Source: Oscillospiraceae bacterium | GTDB taxonomy: Bacteria; Bacillota_A; Clostridia; Oscillospirales; Oscillospiraceae | NCBI GenBank assembly: GCA_017408725.1 | Contig: JAFQUA010000001.1 | Span: 1-59,313, forward strand | Direction: 5' to 3' | DNA length: 59,313 nucleotides | Shown: positions 49,662 through 57,837 of the stretch, piece after piece | Position numbering within the stretch: the stretch's first letter is position 1 | Layout: every line of letters begins with the position of its first letter | Notes under the pieces: model-generated | What the model was told of the DNA's origin: nothing | Database searches by the model: none | What the model saw: only the letters and a program-made list of their open reading frames with translations | Program-made: the position numbers and the translations under genes

Positions 49662-51516
49662 GAAGCGAATGATAGCAATTATCGTTGCCGCAATTCTTGG
49701 AGTCGCTGCGCTGCTCTATCTGGGAGGCTTATCAAGTCAATTGCTCTCAAACTACGATGCTTGGCTCAATGACAACGGACTCTCCGGGCAGGCCACTATG
49801 CAGCCCGTAAACTGGAGTCCATTGACCTGCTTGCCTTTGGCTTTTACAGGCAATGGCATCAAGGGAATGCTTCTGCTCATTGGAATCTGCGGAGCGATAT
49901 TCTTGTATGTAAAGTTCCACGATAAGTTCGACAGCAAGCAGCGGGATCCCCGGGGCTTTACCACCAGCAAATCCGGCTTATACGGATCCGCTTCATGGAT
50001 GACCGATCAGGAAATGAAGGAGATGCTAGAGGTCAGCCCCATCGAGAAGGCTGAGGGCACTATACTGGGTGAGTATAAAGGAAAAGCAGTCTGTATGCCG
50101 GTCGATACCAGACTCAACCGACACATTGCCATCTTCGGTGCATCCGGTACCATGAAATCCCGGGCTATTATTCGCAATGCATTATTTCAAGCCTTAAACC
50201 GGGGTGAGTCTGTGATCATCACTGACAGTAAGGCAGAAATGTATGCAGATACATCGGAGTTGTTCCGAAATGCTGGATATGATGTAAAAATCTTCAACCT
50301 GGTAGACCCGGATCACGGAGATGCGTGGAACTGTATGTCAGACTTGAACGGTGATACCCTGATGGCCCAGATGCTTACCAATGTTATTATCGGCAATACC
50401 AGCTCTGGAAAAGGAGATCACTTCTGGGATAACGGCGAAGCCAATCTGCTCCGTGCGTTGATCCTCCAAACTGATTATGACCATAATAAAGCCAAGGAGG
50501 ATAAACACTTGCCCGCTGTGTATCAGATGCTTACTTCATACAGTGAGCGTCAGCTGGCAGCGATCTTTGAAAAGCTGCCTATAGATCATCCGGCCCGGGC
50601 ACCGTACAACCTGTTCTCTCAGGCCAGCGACACGGTCAAATCCGGTATCATACTGGGTCTGGGTACTCGCCTTCAGGTGCTGCAGGACCGGGCGGTCCAG
50701 CGCATTACAAAATACTCCGACATTGATTTGACAGCTCCAGGTAAACGCAAATGTGCGTATTACATTATTCTGAGTGATCAGGACAACAGCATGGCATTCC
50801 TGTCATCGCTGTTCTTTTCTTTCCTGTTCATCAAACTGACCCGGTACGCTGATGCACAGCCGAACGGTCGTTGTGACGTACCTGTCAACCTGGTGCTGGA
50901 TGAGTTTAATAATGTGGGACGAATCGGAGGAGCAGAGGACGGTTCTGATTTTGCAAGAACACTGTCTACTGTCAGATCCCGGGACATCCGGGTAATGCTG
51001 GCAGTACAGAGCTTGGGCCAGCTTCAGAACCGGTATCCCAATAACTTATGGTCAGAAATTATCGGTAATGCCGACATTCAACTGATGCTTGGCTGTACGG
51101 ATGACACCTCAGCTACCTACTTTTCGGAGCGCAGTGGAGATATCTCCGTAATGGTGAACAGCACTATGACCGTTCGCCAAACGATTGCGGTGGCACAAGT
51201 CATCCCGCAATACCGGCATACCGAGGGACAGGGGAGACGCCGGTTACTCACACCGGATGAGGTGCTTCGTTTGCCTAATGATGAAATGCTTGTGGTGATT
51301 CGAGGCTGTAATATGCTGAAACTAAAAAAGCTAGACTACACCAAGCACCCCATGTCCAAGAAAATAGTGAAGCGCAGCGTGTATGATTACACGCCGCTTC
51401 GGCCAATGCCCGCCTACCAGACTGAACCTGTTTCTGTCCCTGCGCCGAGTGCACAGAAGCGGCCGGATAGGAAAACGCGGGGATATGGCACAGCAAAACC
51501 CCCATCAGATTTCTAA
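49651..51516 (+). CDS. VirD4/TraG family coupling protein
   Basis: 621 residues. Two N-terminal membrane helices (about 7-25 and 72-90) and a cytosolic RecA-like ATPase. Walker A reads GASGTMKS (Gly163-Ser170), with Met168 where Gly is usual, and Walker B is NLVLDEFNN (Asp417, Glu418). The block VMLAVQSLGQLQNRYPNNLW is a typical VirD4 segment. It recruits the relaxase-DNA complex to the secretion channel. The C-terminal tail after about residue 590 is disordered and basic. Immediately downstream is an S1-domain protein. GGAGG lies before the ATG. Confidence 0.93.
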   Translation: MTDKKRMIAIIVAAILGVAALLYLGGLSSQLLSNYDAWLNDNGLSGQATMQPVNWSPLTCLPLAFTGNGIKGMLLLIGICGAIFLYVKFHDKFDSKQRDPRGFTTSKSGLYGSASWMTDQEMKEMLEVSPIEKAEGTILGEYKGKAVCMPVDTRLNRHIAIFGASGTMKSRAIIRNALFQALNRGESVIITDSKAEMYADTSELFRNAGYDVKIFNLVDPDHGDAWNCMSDLNGDTLMAQMLTNVIIGNTSSGKGDHFWDNGEANLLRALILQTDYDHNKAKEDKHLPAVYQMLTSYSERQLAAIFEKLPIDHPARAPYNLFSQASDTVKSGIILGLGTRLQVLQDRAVQRITKYSDIDLTAPGKRKCAYYIILSDQDNSMAFLSSLFFSFLFIKLTRYADAQPNGRCDVPVNLVLDEFNNVGRIGGAEDGSDFARTLSTVRSRDIRVMLAVQSLGQLQNRYPNNLWSEIIGNADIQLMLGCTDDTSATYFSERSGDISVMVNSTMTVRQTIAVAQVIPQYRHTEGQGRRRLLTPDEVLRLPNDEMLVVIRGCNMLKLKKLDYTKHPMSKKIVKRSVYDYTPLRPMPAYQTEPVSVPAPSAQKRPDRKTRGYGTAKPPSDF

Positions 51517-51532
51517 ATAAGGAGGAATTGTC

Positions 51533-52786
51533 ATGAGTGAAATCATTGACACTGTCCAGCCCGGAAACGATGTGAGTCCGGAGTTGGAAGGAATGGACCA
51601 ACGTGCTGGCCCTGACACATCAGAGGGTTATCTCCAGACTGACCTGAATACCGGTCAAGACGGCAGAATTCCGATCGAAGGCCCTGCAGATCTCGAAGAA
51701 CCTGAGGCTGCTCCCCAGACTGAGGCTGAGGAACCGAAACCGAAACGCCGGCGCCGGAAGACAGCGACAGCAGAAACTCAGTCTGACACAGAGACACCTG
51801 CGGAAGCAGCGCCTTCTGCAGAGGACGCCGAAGAGGAGGAAGCTCCTAAGGAACCCTCTACTTACCAGAAGCTTCGCAGCTTTATTGGAACTAGCGAGCG
51901 AGTTATTTCCATCGATGGCAGACGCACCGTAGAAACCGCAGCGGATAGGACCAAGAATGATTTGCTGGACATGCTGGAGTCCCTAAAATCCAAGCGAATC
52001 CTGTCCGGTACTTTTACCGGTTTGGAGGAGCAGGGAACCAGTGGTCGCAACATGGCAGTCATTTACCATGGCAACATCAAAGTTATCATCCCCGCGGACG
52101 AGATGGTTGACTTGCCGGAAGAAATGGAGGATCGAAGCGAACGATCTACCTACAACGATATGCTGCTTCGGCGCTTAGGTGCTGAGGTGGATTACATCGT
52201 CAAGGGAATTGATCCGGATAACGGCATAGCTGTGGGCAGTCGCCTAGATGCTATGCGTGCCAAACGGAAGCAGTTCTATTATGGCACGGACCGGGAAGGG
52301 AACTATCTGCTCTACACCGGAGCCGTGGTAGAAGCCCGTGTTGTTTCCGTTGTTCGATCCGGTGTTTTCGTGGAAGTGTTCGGCGTTGAGAGCTGGATCG
52401 CGGTAAAGGATCTGACCTATCGGCGTGTAATGGATGCAACTATCCTGCATCAGCCTGGAGACCGCATTCTGGTTCGCATTATGGAGCTGGATCGGAGCCA
52501 CCGGGACAGCATCCAGATCGAGGTATCCGCAAAGGAAGCAATGCCCAATCCCTTTGAACGGGCGGCACGCAGATATGTGGCGGGCAACAAATATGTTGGC
52601 GTTGTCGGTCATGTTGATGTGAACGGTGTGTTCGTCACACTGGAGGGAGAACTGGATTGCCTTTGTGGACTTCCGAAGCGAGGCAGACCTTTGCCCGGTG
52701 CCCGGGTTACGGTGCGGGTTGTGGAAGTGGATACAGAGCAGCAACGCATTTGGGGTGTAATCACCCACGCATCTACGGTGCTGTAG
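51533..52786 (+). CDS. Acidic-tailed protein with two S1 RNA-binding domains
   Basis: 417 residues. Residues 1-110 are low-complexity and acidic with one basic patch (PKPKRRRRKTATAE). Residues about 115-235 form a distinct domain (FIGTSERVISIDGRRTVETA ... ADEMVDLPEEM). Then come two S1 OB folds: LYTGAVVEARVVSVVRSGVF (about 260-340) and YVGVVGHVDVNGVFVTLEGE (about 345-417). S1 repeats bind single-stranded RNA or DNA. Located behind virD4 in a conjugation operon, it may bind transferred strand or mRNA. I recall similar S1 proteins in clostridial ICEs without known function. GGAGG precedes the ATG. Confidence 0.72.
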   Translation: MSEIIDTVQPGNDVSPELEGMDQRAGPDTSEGYLQTDLNTGQDGRIPIEGPADLEEPEAAPQTEAEEPKPKRRRRKTATAETQSDTETPAEAAPSAEDAEEEEAPKEPSTYQKLRSFIGTSERVISIDGRRTVETAADRTKNDLLDMLESLKSKRILSGTFTGLEEQGTSGRNMAVIYHGNIKVIIPADEMVDLPEEMEDRSERSTYNDMLLRRLGAEVDYIVKGIDPDNGIAVGSRLDAMRAKRKQFYYGTDREGNYLLYTGAVVEARVVSVVRSGVFVEVFGVESWIAVKDLTYRRVMDATILHQPGDRILVRIMELDRSHRDSIQIEVSAKEAMPNPFERAARRYVAGNKYVGVVGHVDVNGVFVTLEGELDCLCGLPKRGRPLPGARVTVRVVEVDTEQQRIWGVITHASTVL

Positions 52787-52817
52787 GTTTTCTACCTTGG
52801 AAGAAAGGAGGAAACCT

Positions 52818-53231
52818 ATGCCATATTGTGATCTGAGCGCTGCTGAGCAGCAGAGACGGAAACAACTAGCATCTAAGACAAGAAGGGAGATCCGCTCCCA
52901 TATGAAGATTGAAGATGAAGATGAATCCTCCCTATTTACCAAGTACTGCGATTATTTCATTCAGATTTCTTTTGGTGAGCTGCATCCTCTCATTGTTTTG
53001 CGTTTCGCGAAGCCGCTTCCTCAAACTGATTCTGCCGAGCAGCATCAGATGACAAACGACTTGAATCTGCACGGCGTTTTTGGAAGCCATGCGGTAAACG
53101 AGGAGGCAGGCTGCTATTCCTATCGAACTACCCTCTGGTTGGATTCGGCGCTATCCGCCAGACGTTTTTTCGAGATACTCGACAGGTGTGTCGACGAGGC
53201 AAACCGCGGGTACCTACAATTAACAGCCTAA
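52818..53231 (+). CDS. Small YbjN/T3SS-chaperone-like protein (tentative)
   Basis: 137 residues. After a basic N-terminus, residues 35-135 alternate strands and end in a helix (LWLDSALSARRFFEILDRCV). The pattern of a hydrophobic strand set followed by that helix resembles YbjN or secretion-chaperone folds. It is soluble and probably binds another protein. ATG 52818 follows AAAGGAGG by six bases; more upstream in-frame codons lie in the intergenic region. The link to the S1 protein 31 bp upstream suggests cotranscription. Confidence 0.5.
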   Translation: MPYCDLSAAEQQRRKQLASKTRREIRSHMKIEDEDESSLFTKYCDYFIQISFGELHPLIVLRFAKPLPQTDSAEQHQMTNDLNLHGVFGSHAVNEEAGCYSYRTTLWLDSALSARRFFEILDRCVDEANRGYLQLTA

Positions 53232-53295
53232 GGTTGTAAAATACCAGACTGAGTCGTGTAATATAGTGAAATCTACACGAGAGGAAGAATGCCAA

Positions 53296-54261
53296 ATGCG
53301 CAAGCTTATTATTTTTATCCTGATTCTCAGTCTGGTACTGACAGGCTGTTTCGCCTCAGACCCGAATAACTGCACGAATTCACCTTCGGGGCCTAACCAG
53401 GCGACCCAGATACCGACATCATCCAGTCAGACTGACCCCAGTGTTGGAGTTGACGGTCCCGGGCCTAACGGCGATCTGCAGAATTCAGACGTTAATTCAA
53501 CGACTCCATCAGACCCAGTTGGAACTGACCCCGCTGAAAACAGCACCGGCGGGCCGACCGGACCCACCGTCCCTGAAGAAACGGGTGCAACCAAACCTTC
53601 CCATCCGCAGGCACCTGAGGACCATACTGATCCTACAGATCCAACTGAAAAACCAACAGAGCCGACAAGACCCAAGGAGGATCCAACGGTACCTACTGAT
53701 CCGACGGATCCGCCCCACACTACTCAGCCGACTGTCCCGACACAACCTGAGGAAACCGAGCTACCTGCAACAGAGCCGCAGATCGACAAAGATTCGTATG
53801 AGTTCAAGATACAGGTTGCTCAGTATGCTGCACAGTATATAAATCAGTATCGTGCAGCAACTGGCGTAAACCCCTGCACGGTTTTGCCCGGGATGACTCT
53901 GGTTGCTGAGTATCGTGCTGACCAGCTGACATATAATTATTCCCATGACCCTGCAGATAAGCGGGAGGCTCTGGCGTATTATGAGTATGGCAGATGGATC
54001 GATGCCACCATCGTTGGCTTAAGTCCGGAAGACAGTTACTACGAGGCCGATGCGGCGGAAGCGATTTGTGCCGGCTTCAATGCCAACGATGCAGAAGCTA
54101 TGGGCAAGAAGATTGCTGACCTGATCCGTAACAGCTCCAGCCATTGGAGTTATGTTGGGTCAAGTAGATATAGCTACATCGGTATCGGCGTGGAGTACCG
54201 CGCAGGTGCAGCCTATGGTTGGTACGGCTGTGTTATGGTAGGAACCACCAACTACGGTTAA
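53296..54261 (+). CDS. CAP (SCP/TAPS)-domain lipoprotein with Pro/Thr-rich spacer
   Basis: 321 residues from the ATG at 53296. The lipobox LVLTGC anchors Cys18. Residues about 25-165 are a Pro/Thr/Glu-rich spacer with many DPTDPT and PTEPT units. The C-terminal domain (about 175-321) is CAP-like: YINQYRAATGVNPCTVLPGM, LVAEYRADQLTYNYSHD, and SHWSYVGSSRYSYIGIGVEY, matching the usual end block of the family. The family's catalytic-looking His appears as Tyr/Ser-rich replacements except in NYSHD. Surface exposed. A weak promoter may lie near 53235-53265. It starts the surface module of the element. Confidence 0.78.
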   Translation: MRKLIIFILILSLVLTGCFASDPNNCTNSPSGPNQATQIPTSSSQTDPSVGVDGPGPNGDLQNSDVNSTTPSDPVGTDPAENSTGGPTGPTVPEETGATKPSHPQAPEDHTDPTDPTEKPTEPTRPKEDPTVPTDPTDPPHTTQPTVPTQPEETELPATEPQIDKDSYEFKIQVAQYAAQYINQYRAATGVNPCTVLPGMTLVAEYRADQLTYNYSHDPADKREALAYYEYGRWIDATIVGLSPEDSYYEADAAEAICAGFNANDAEAMGKKIADLIRNSSSHWSYVGSSRYSYIGIGVEYRAGAAYGWYGCVMVGTTNYG

Positions 54262-54284
54262 TCCCCACAACTGAATTATGTGAG

Positions 54285-54321
54285 AAACAGGCTTCTGACC
54301 ATTGCGGACGGAAGCCTGTTT
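54285..54321 (+). terminator. Hairpin between the CAP lipoprotein and the adhesin genes
   Basis: An 11-bp perfect stem (54285-54295 with 54311-54321) over a 15-base loop and followed by TTTACTATTTG. Probably a terminator for the lipoprotein gene. Confidence 0.6.
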
Positions 54322-54348
54322 ACTATTTGAGGAAAGGAATGATTTTCA

Positions 54349-57300
54349 ATGAAAGTCAAAACTATGCGTATCCTTACGCTGCTTCTGGCCATGGTCCTGA
54401 TGTTCGGACTGTTCCCTGGTGTGGCGCAAGCTTCCGCATACGAGGACCCCGACCTCCCAGCACCCATCGAGGGATATGACCCTCTCGATCCGGATAACCC
54501 GTACCCTTACGGCTTGCCGGTAACGGAGTATATTCCCGAAGATGAACTGGCGAGGCTCAATAGTGGCGTGTCCACATTTGCATTGCGAGCAGCTGCAGGT
54601 CAAGGCAGCATTCCGGATGAGATGTGGGACAACACCATTCTTCGGGCACTGGAGTATACCGGTTACGATGTGCAGCGGCAGAAAGATAATGGTCAGCTGT
54701 ACGTATATGAGTATATCGCCAGCCGTCTGAAGACCAATGATCCCCAGGTCTTATCGGATATCAGTTACTGGGAAAGCGGCTCTTGCCCCAATGGCGATGA
54801 AACTGTCGCAGACTCCAGTACTCCTACCGGCAGGGCACCCAACATTGGCTATTTCGAATCCAATGGTCTGGTTTGTGCATCCTTTGCCACTTACTACCTG
54901 TGTAACTACCTGCCCAATATCGAGGGCATCGATACCAGTGTAGTGTACAACAAGGCCAAGGAAATGGGCGCATCCGGCAACTACTACTACCTGACGACTG
55001 TTGGTCTGTGGAAGCGTACATTGGACGCCCTTGCAAATGAGTCTGGCAGCGGTGTTACCAAATACACCGATGAAGACACCGCTTACGACAATCTGGTCCC
55101 TGGAGACGTGGTCATCTTTGGTAAATCCAGCGGTGAACTGACCCACGTGGCCATTTATGCAGGTGCCTATAACCTGTATAGCGGTGGCGGTTATAACAAC
55201 GGTGTTAAGCACTTCATGATCCATGTCGGTAATTCCCGTGGCCCTGAGATCTCCGTGATTGAGTGGATGTCCACTTCCACCGGCAGCAAGGCTTCTGATC
55301 CCGTAGGCTTCTATCATCTGGATTTCAATGATGTCCAGACTGAAGGCTTCATCGAGATCAACAAGAAGGACCCCAGTGGCAATACTCTGGCAGGTGCGAC
55401 TTTCAAAGCAACCCATCAGGGAACGAACACCAGCTATGTGATTGGTCCTACCAACGCATCTGGCTATGCCATCAGTGGTCCCTTGCCCATGGGCAAGTAC
55501 ACGGTGGTCGAATCCGTATTCCCCACAGGTTATCAAGCCAGTGGCACAGCCTCTTGGGAGGTGGAATTGACGGACAGCACACCGAACATGACGATCACCA
55601 TTGATGCGGAGAACAAGCTGATTACCGGTGTCGCCAAAATCGTCAAAGCCACCACAAACGGTGGCAGTAAGGCAGGATGGCACTTCACGGTTAAAGACTC
55701 AGGCGGAAACAAGGTCGGCGACTATGTAACCGATTCTTCCGGCGTAATTGCCCTGGATCTGGTACCTGGCACTTACTCTGTCACGGAAACTGACGGAGCT
55801 TACAAGTACTGGGTCAATGACCCCACGTCCACCAAGACAGTTACGGTTAAGGCCAATGAAACAGCCACTGTTACCTTTACCAACCAGTACAGAGGTCAGG
55901 CGCAGATTGTGAAGACTGCGACCAATGGCGGCAGCGTTGCCGGTTGGCATTTTACCGTTAAGAACTCTGCAGGTACGGTAATCGGAAACTACCAGACTGA
56001 TTCCACAGGCGTGATCACGCTGGATCTCGAGCCTGGTACCTACACTGTTACCGAAACCGATGGTGCATATCAGTATTGGCTGAATGATCCCAATCCCACC
56101 AAGACCGTTACGGTTACCGCGGGACAGACGGCTAAGGTTACATTCCAAAACCAGTATAGGGGCCAAGCCCAGATCATCAAGACGGCCACCAATGGCGGCA
56201 GTGTTGAGGGCTGGCACTTTACGGTGAAGGATTCTGCTGGTAATAAGGTCGGCGACTATGTAACTGACTCAACCGGCATCATCACACTGGATTTGGAGCC
56301 CGGCACCTACTCTGTCACAGAAACTGACGGAGAATATAAGTACTGGGTAAACGATCCTACTCCCACCAAGTCTGTTACCGTCGTTGCTGGCCAAACCGCA
56401 AAGGTAACCTTCCAGAACAAGTGGCGTGGCCAGGCGCAGATCGTAAAAACCGCAACCAACGGTGGCTCCGTCGAAGGCTGGCACTTCATGGTGAAGGATT
56501 CTGCTGGTAATAAGGTTGGCGACTACGTAACTGATTCTACTGGCATCATCACTCTTGACCTTGAGCCTGGTACTTACACCGTTACTGAAACTGACGGTGA
56601 GCATCAGTATTGGCTCAATGATGCTGAGCCTACCAAGACCGTTAAGGTTGTTGCCGGCCAGACCGCAAAGGTGACTTTCGAAAACCAGTATAGAGGACAA
56701 GCCAAGATCATTAAGACCGCAACGAACGGCGGCTCCGTAGAAGGCTGGCATTTCTCCATCTTTAGTGCAGACGGAACCAAGGTCGGCGACTATGTAACTG
56801 ATTCCACCGGTATCATCACTGTGGATCTGGAGCCTGGCGTCTACACCGTCAAGGAAACTGACGGCGAGTATCCCTACTGGCACAACGATCCGGAGCCTGA
56901 GAAGACCGTTACTGTGAAGGCGGGTGAAACCGCAGAGGTAACCTTCCTCAACGAGTGGGTTGGTAAGGCTAAGATCATCAAGACTCTGGCCAATCCGGAA
57001 GCCGGTACTGTAGAAGGCTGGCAGTTCACCATCTCTCGCATTGTTGGTGAGACTGACGCGGTGTATCTTGCCACCGTTACTACCGGAGCTGACGGTACCA
57101 TCGAGTATGATCTGGAACCTGGTCAGTATTTGATCACCGAACTGATCGAAGAGAATTCCCTGTGGGAGTGCATTACAGATCAGTCTGTGGTAATCACAGT
57201 TACGGCCGGTCAAACCACTGAGGTACCCTTCACCAATGCACTGCGGCCCGGCAAAATCAGTATCCACAAGGTCGATACCCGGGGTGAGTCTCTGGACAGC

Positions 57301-57726
57301 ACCGAATTCACACTTGAGTGGAGTGAAGACGGCGTCAATTGGCAGAGCGTCTCCTATACTGATTCCACAGTGCCCCAGATCGGCGGATGTACCACGGCCG
57401 GGCTCTTAGAAGGCGGCAAACTGGTCACCGATGAAACCGGTCTGGTGAGCTTCGAAGGTCTGTATCCCACGCTGCAGTACCGTCTGACTGAAACCAAAGC
57501 CAAGAACGGTTATCAGCTGCTGCAGTCCTCTGCATACGAAGGTGGCCTGGATGTGGAAAATGAACTGGTCGTTTCCCTCAAGGTCGTGAATGCAGAAGTG
57601 TTCACCATGCCCGAAACCGGTGGTAACACCCTGATCGTGCAGCCCTGGATCGTACTTGCCCTCCTGTGCGTCAGCACACTGGCAGTCATCCAGTTAATGC
57701 CCCAACCCAAGCGGAAGGAGAAATAA
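54349..57726 (+). CDS. LPxTG-type surface protein: NlpC/P60 head plus Cna-B repeat stalk
   Basis: 1125 residues. Signal peptide (about 1-30, ending AQASA). Residues about 150-330 form an NlpC/P60 or CHAP-like Cys-His domain: Cys176 in GLVCASFATYY, His266 in LTHVAIYAG and His292. A SpaA/Cna-B domain follows (EINKKDPSGNTLAGATFKAT). Then come five 89-residue repeats starting K/Q-I-V/I-K-T/A-x-TNGGS, a sixth divergent copy, and a last Cna-B domain (GKISIHKVDTRGESLDSTEF). The end has MPETGG (1087-1092), a membrane helix and a KRKEK tail. A sortase should anchor it. Cna-B folds often form internal Lys-Asn bonds. AAAGGA lies before the ATG. Confidence 0.88.
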   Translation: MKVKTMRILTLLLAMVLMFGLFPGVAQASAYEDPDLPAPIEGYDPLDPDNPYPYGLPVTEYIPEDELARLNSGVSTFALRAAAGQGSIPDEMWDNTILRALEYTGYDVQRQKDNGQLYVYEYIASRLKTNDPQVLSDISYWESGSCPNGDETVADSSTPTGRAPNIGYFESNGLVCASFATYYLCNYLPNIEGIDTSVVYNKAKEMGASGNYYYLTTVGLWKRTLDALANESGSGVTKYTDEDTAYDNLVPGDVVIFGKSSGELTHVAIYAGAYNLYSGGGYNNGVKHFMIHVGNSRGPEISVIEWMSTSTGSKASDPVGFYHLDFNDVQTEGFIEINKKDPSGNTLAGATFKATHQGTNTSYVIGPTNASGYAISGPLPMGKYTVVESVFPTGYQASGTASWEVELTDSTPNMTITIDAENKLITGVAKIVKATTNGGSKAGWHFTVKDSGGNKVGDYVTDSSGVIALDLVPGTYSVTETDGAYKYWVNDPTSTKTVTVKANETATVTFTNQYRGQAQIVKTATNGGSVAGWHFTVKNSAGTVIGNYQTDSTGVITLDLEPGTYTVTETDGAYQYWLNDPNPTKTVTVTAGQTAKVTFQNQYRGQAQIIKTATNGGSVEGWHFTVKDSAGNKVGDYVTDSTGIITLDLEPGTYSVTETDGEYKYWVNDPTPTKSVTVVAGQTAKVTFQNKWRGQAQIVKTATNGGSVEGWHFMVKDSAGNKVGDYVTDSTGIITLDLEPGTYTVTETDGEHQYWLNDAEPTKTVKVVAGQTAKVTFENQYRGQAKIIKTATNGGSVEGWHFSIFSADGTKVGDYVTDSTGIITVDLEPGVYTVKETDGEYPYWHNDPEPEKTVTVKAGETAEVTFLNEWVGKAKIIKTLANPEAGTVEGWQFTISRIVGETDAVYLATVTTGADGTIEYDLEPGQYLITELIEENSLWECITDQSVVITVTAGQTTEVPFTNALRPGKISIHKVDTRGESLDSTEFTLEWSEDGVNWQSVSYTDSTVPQIGGCTTAGLLEGGKLVTDETGLVSFEGLYPTLQYRLTETKAKNGYQLLQSSAYEGGLDVENELVVSLKVVNAEVFTMPETGGNTLIVQPWIVLALLCVSTLAVIQLMPQPKRKEK
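55636..56970 (+). repeat. Five tandem 267-bp repeats in the adhesin gene
   Basis: Unit starts fall exactly every 267 bases: 55636, 55903, 56170, 56437 and 56704, with a divergent sixth unit from 56971. Units share long identical DNA stretches, so recombination could change copy number. Each unit encodes one Cna-B-like fold of 89 residues. Confidence 0.9.
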
Positions 57727-57750
57727 CACCATGAAGCGTCTGCCATTTTT

Positions 57751-57777
57751 GGCCAGGGATCCCCCTGGTCATTTTTT
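57751..57777 (+). terminator. Terminator between the adhesin and pilin genes
   Basis: GGCCAGGG (57751-57758) pairs with CCCTGGTC (57763-57770, one G-T pair), followed by ATTTTTTG. Confidence 0.8.
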
Positions 57778-57837
57778 GTTCCCCAATCATCCGAATATCA
57801 ACCATCAAAATCTTCAATTATGAAAGGAACCTTTGAA

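Noticed and set aside
54751..57267. Several long minus-strand frames opposite the adhesin gene
   Set aside because: They follow the 267-bp repeat structure of the plus-strand gene and have no independent features.
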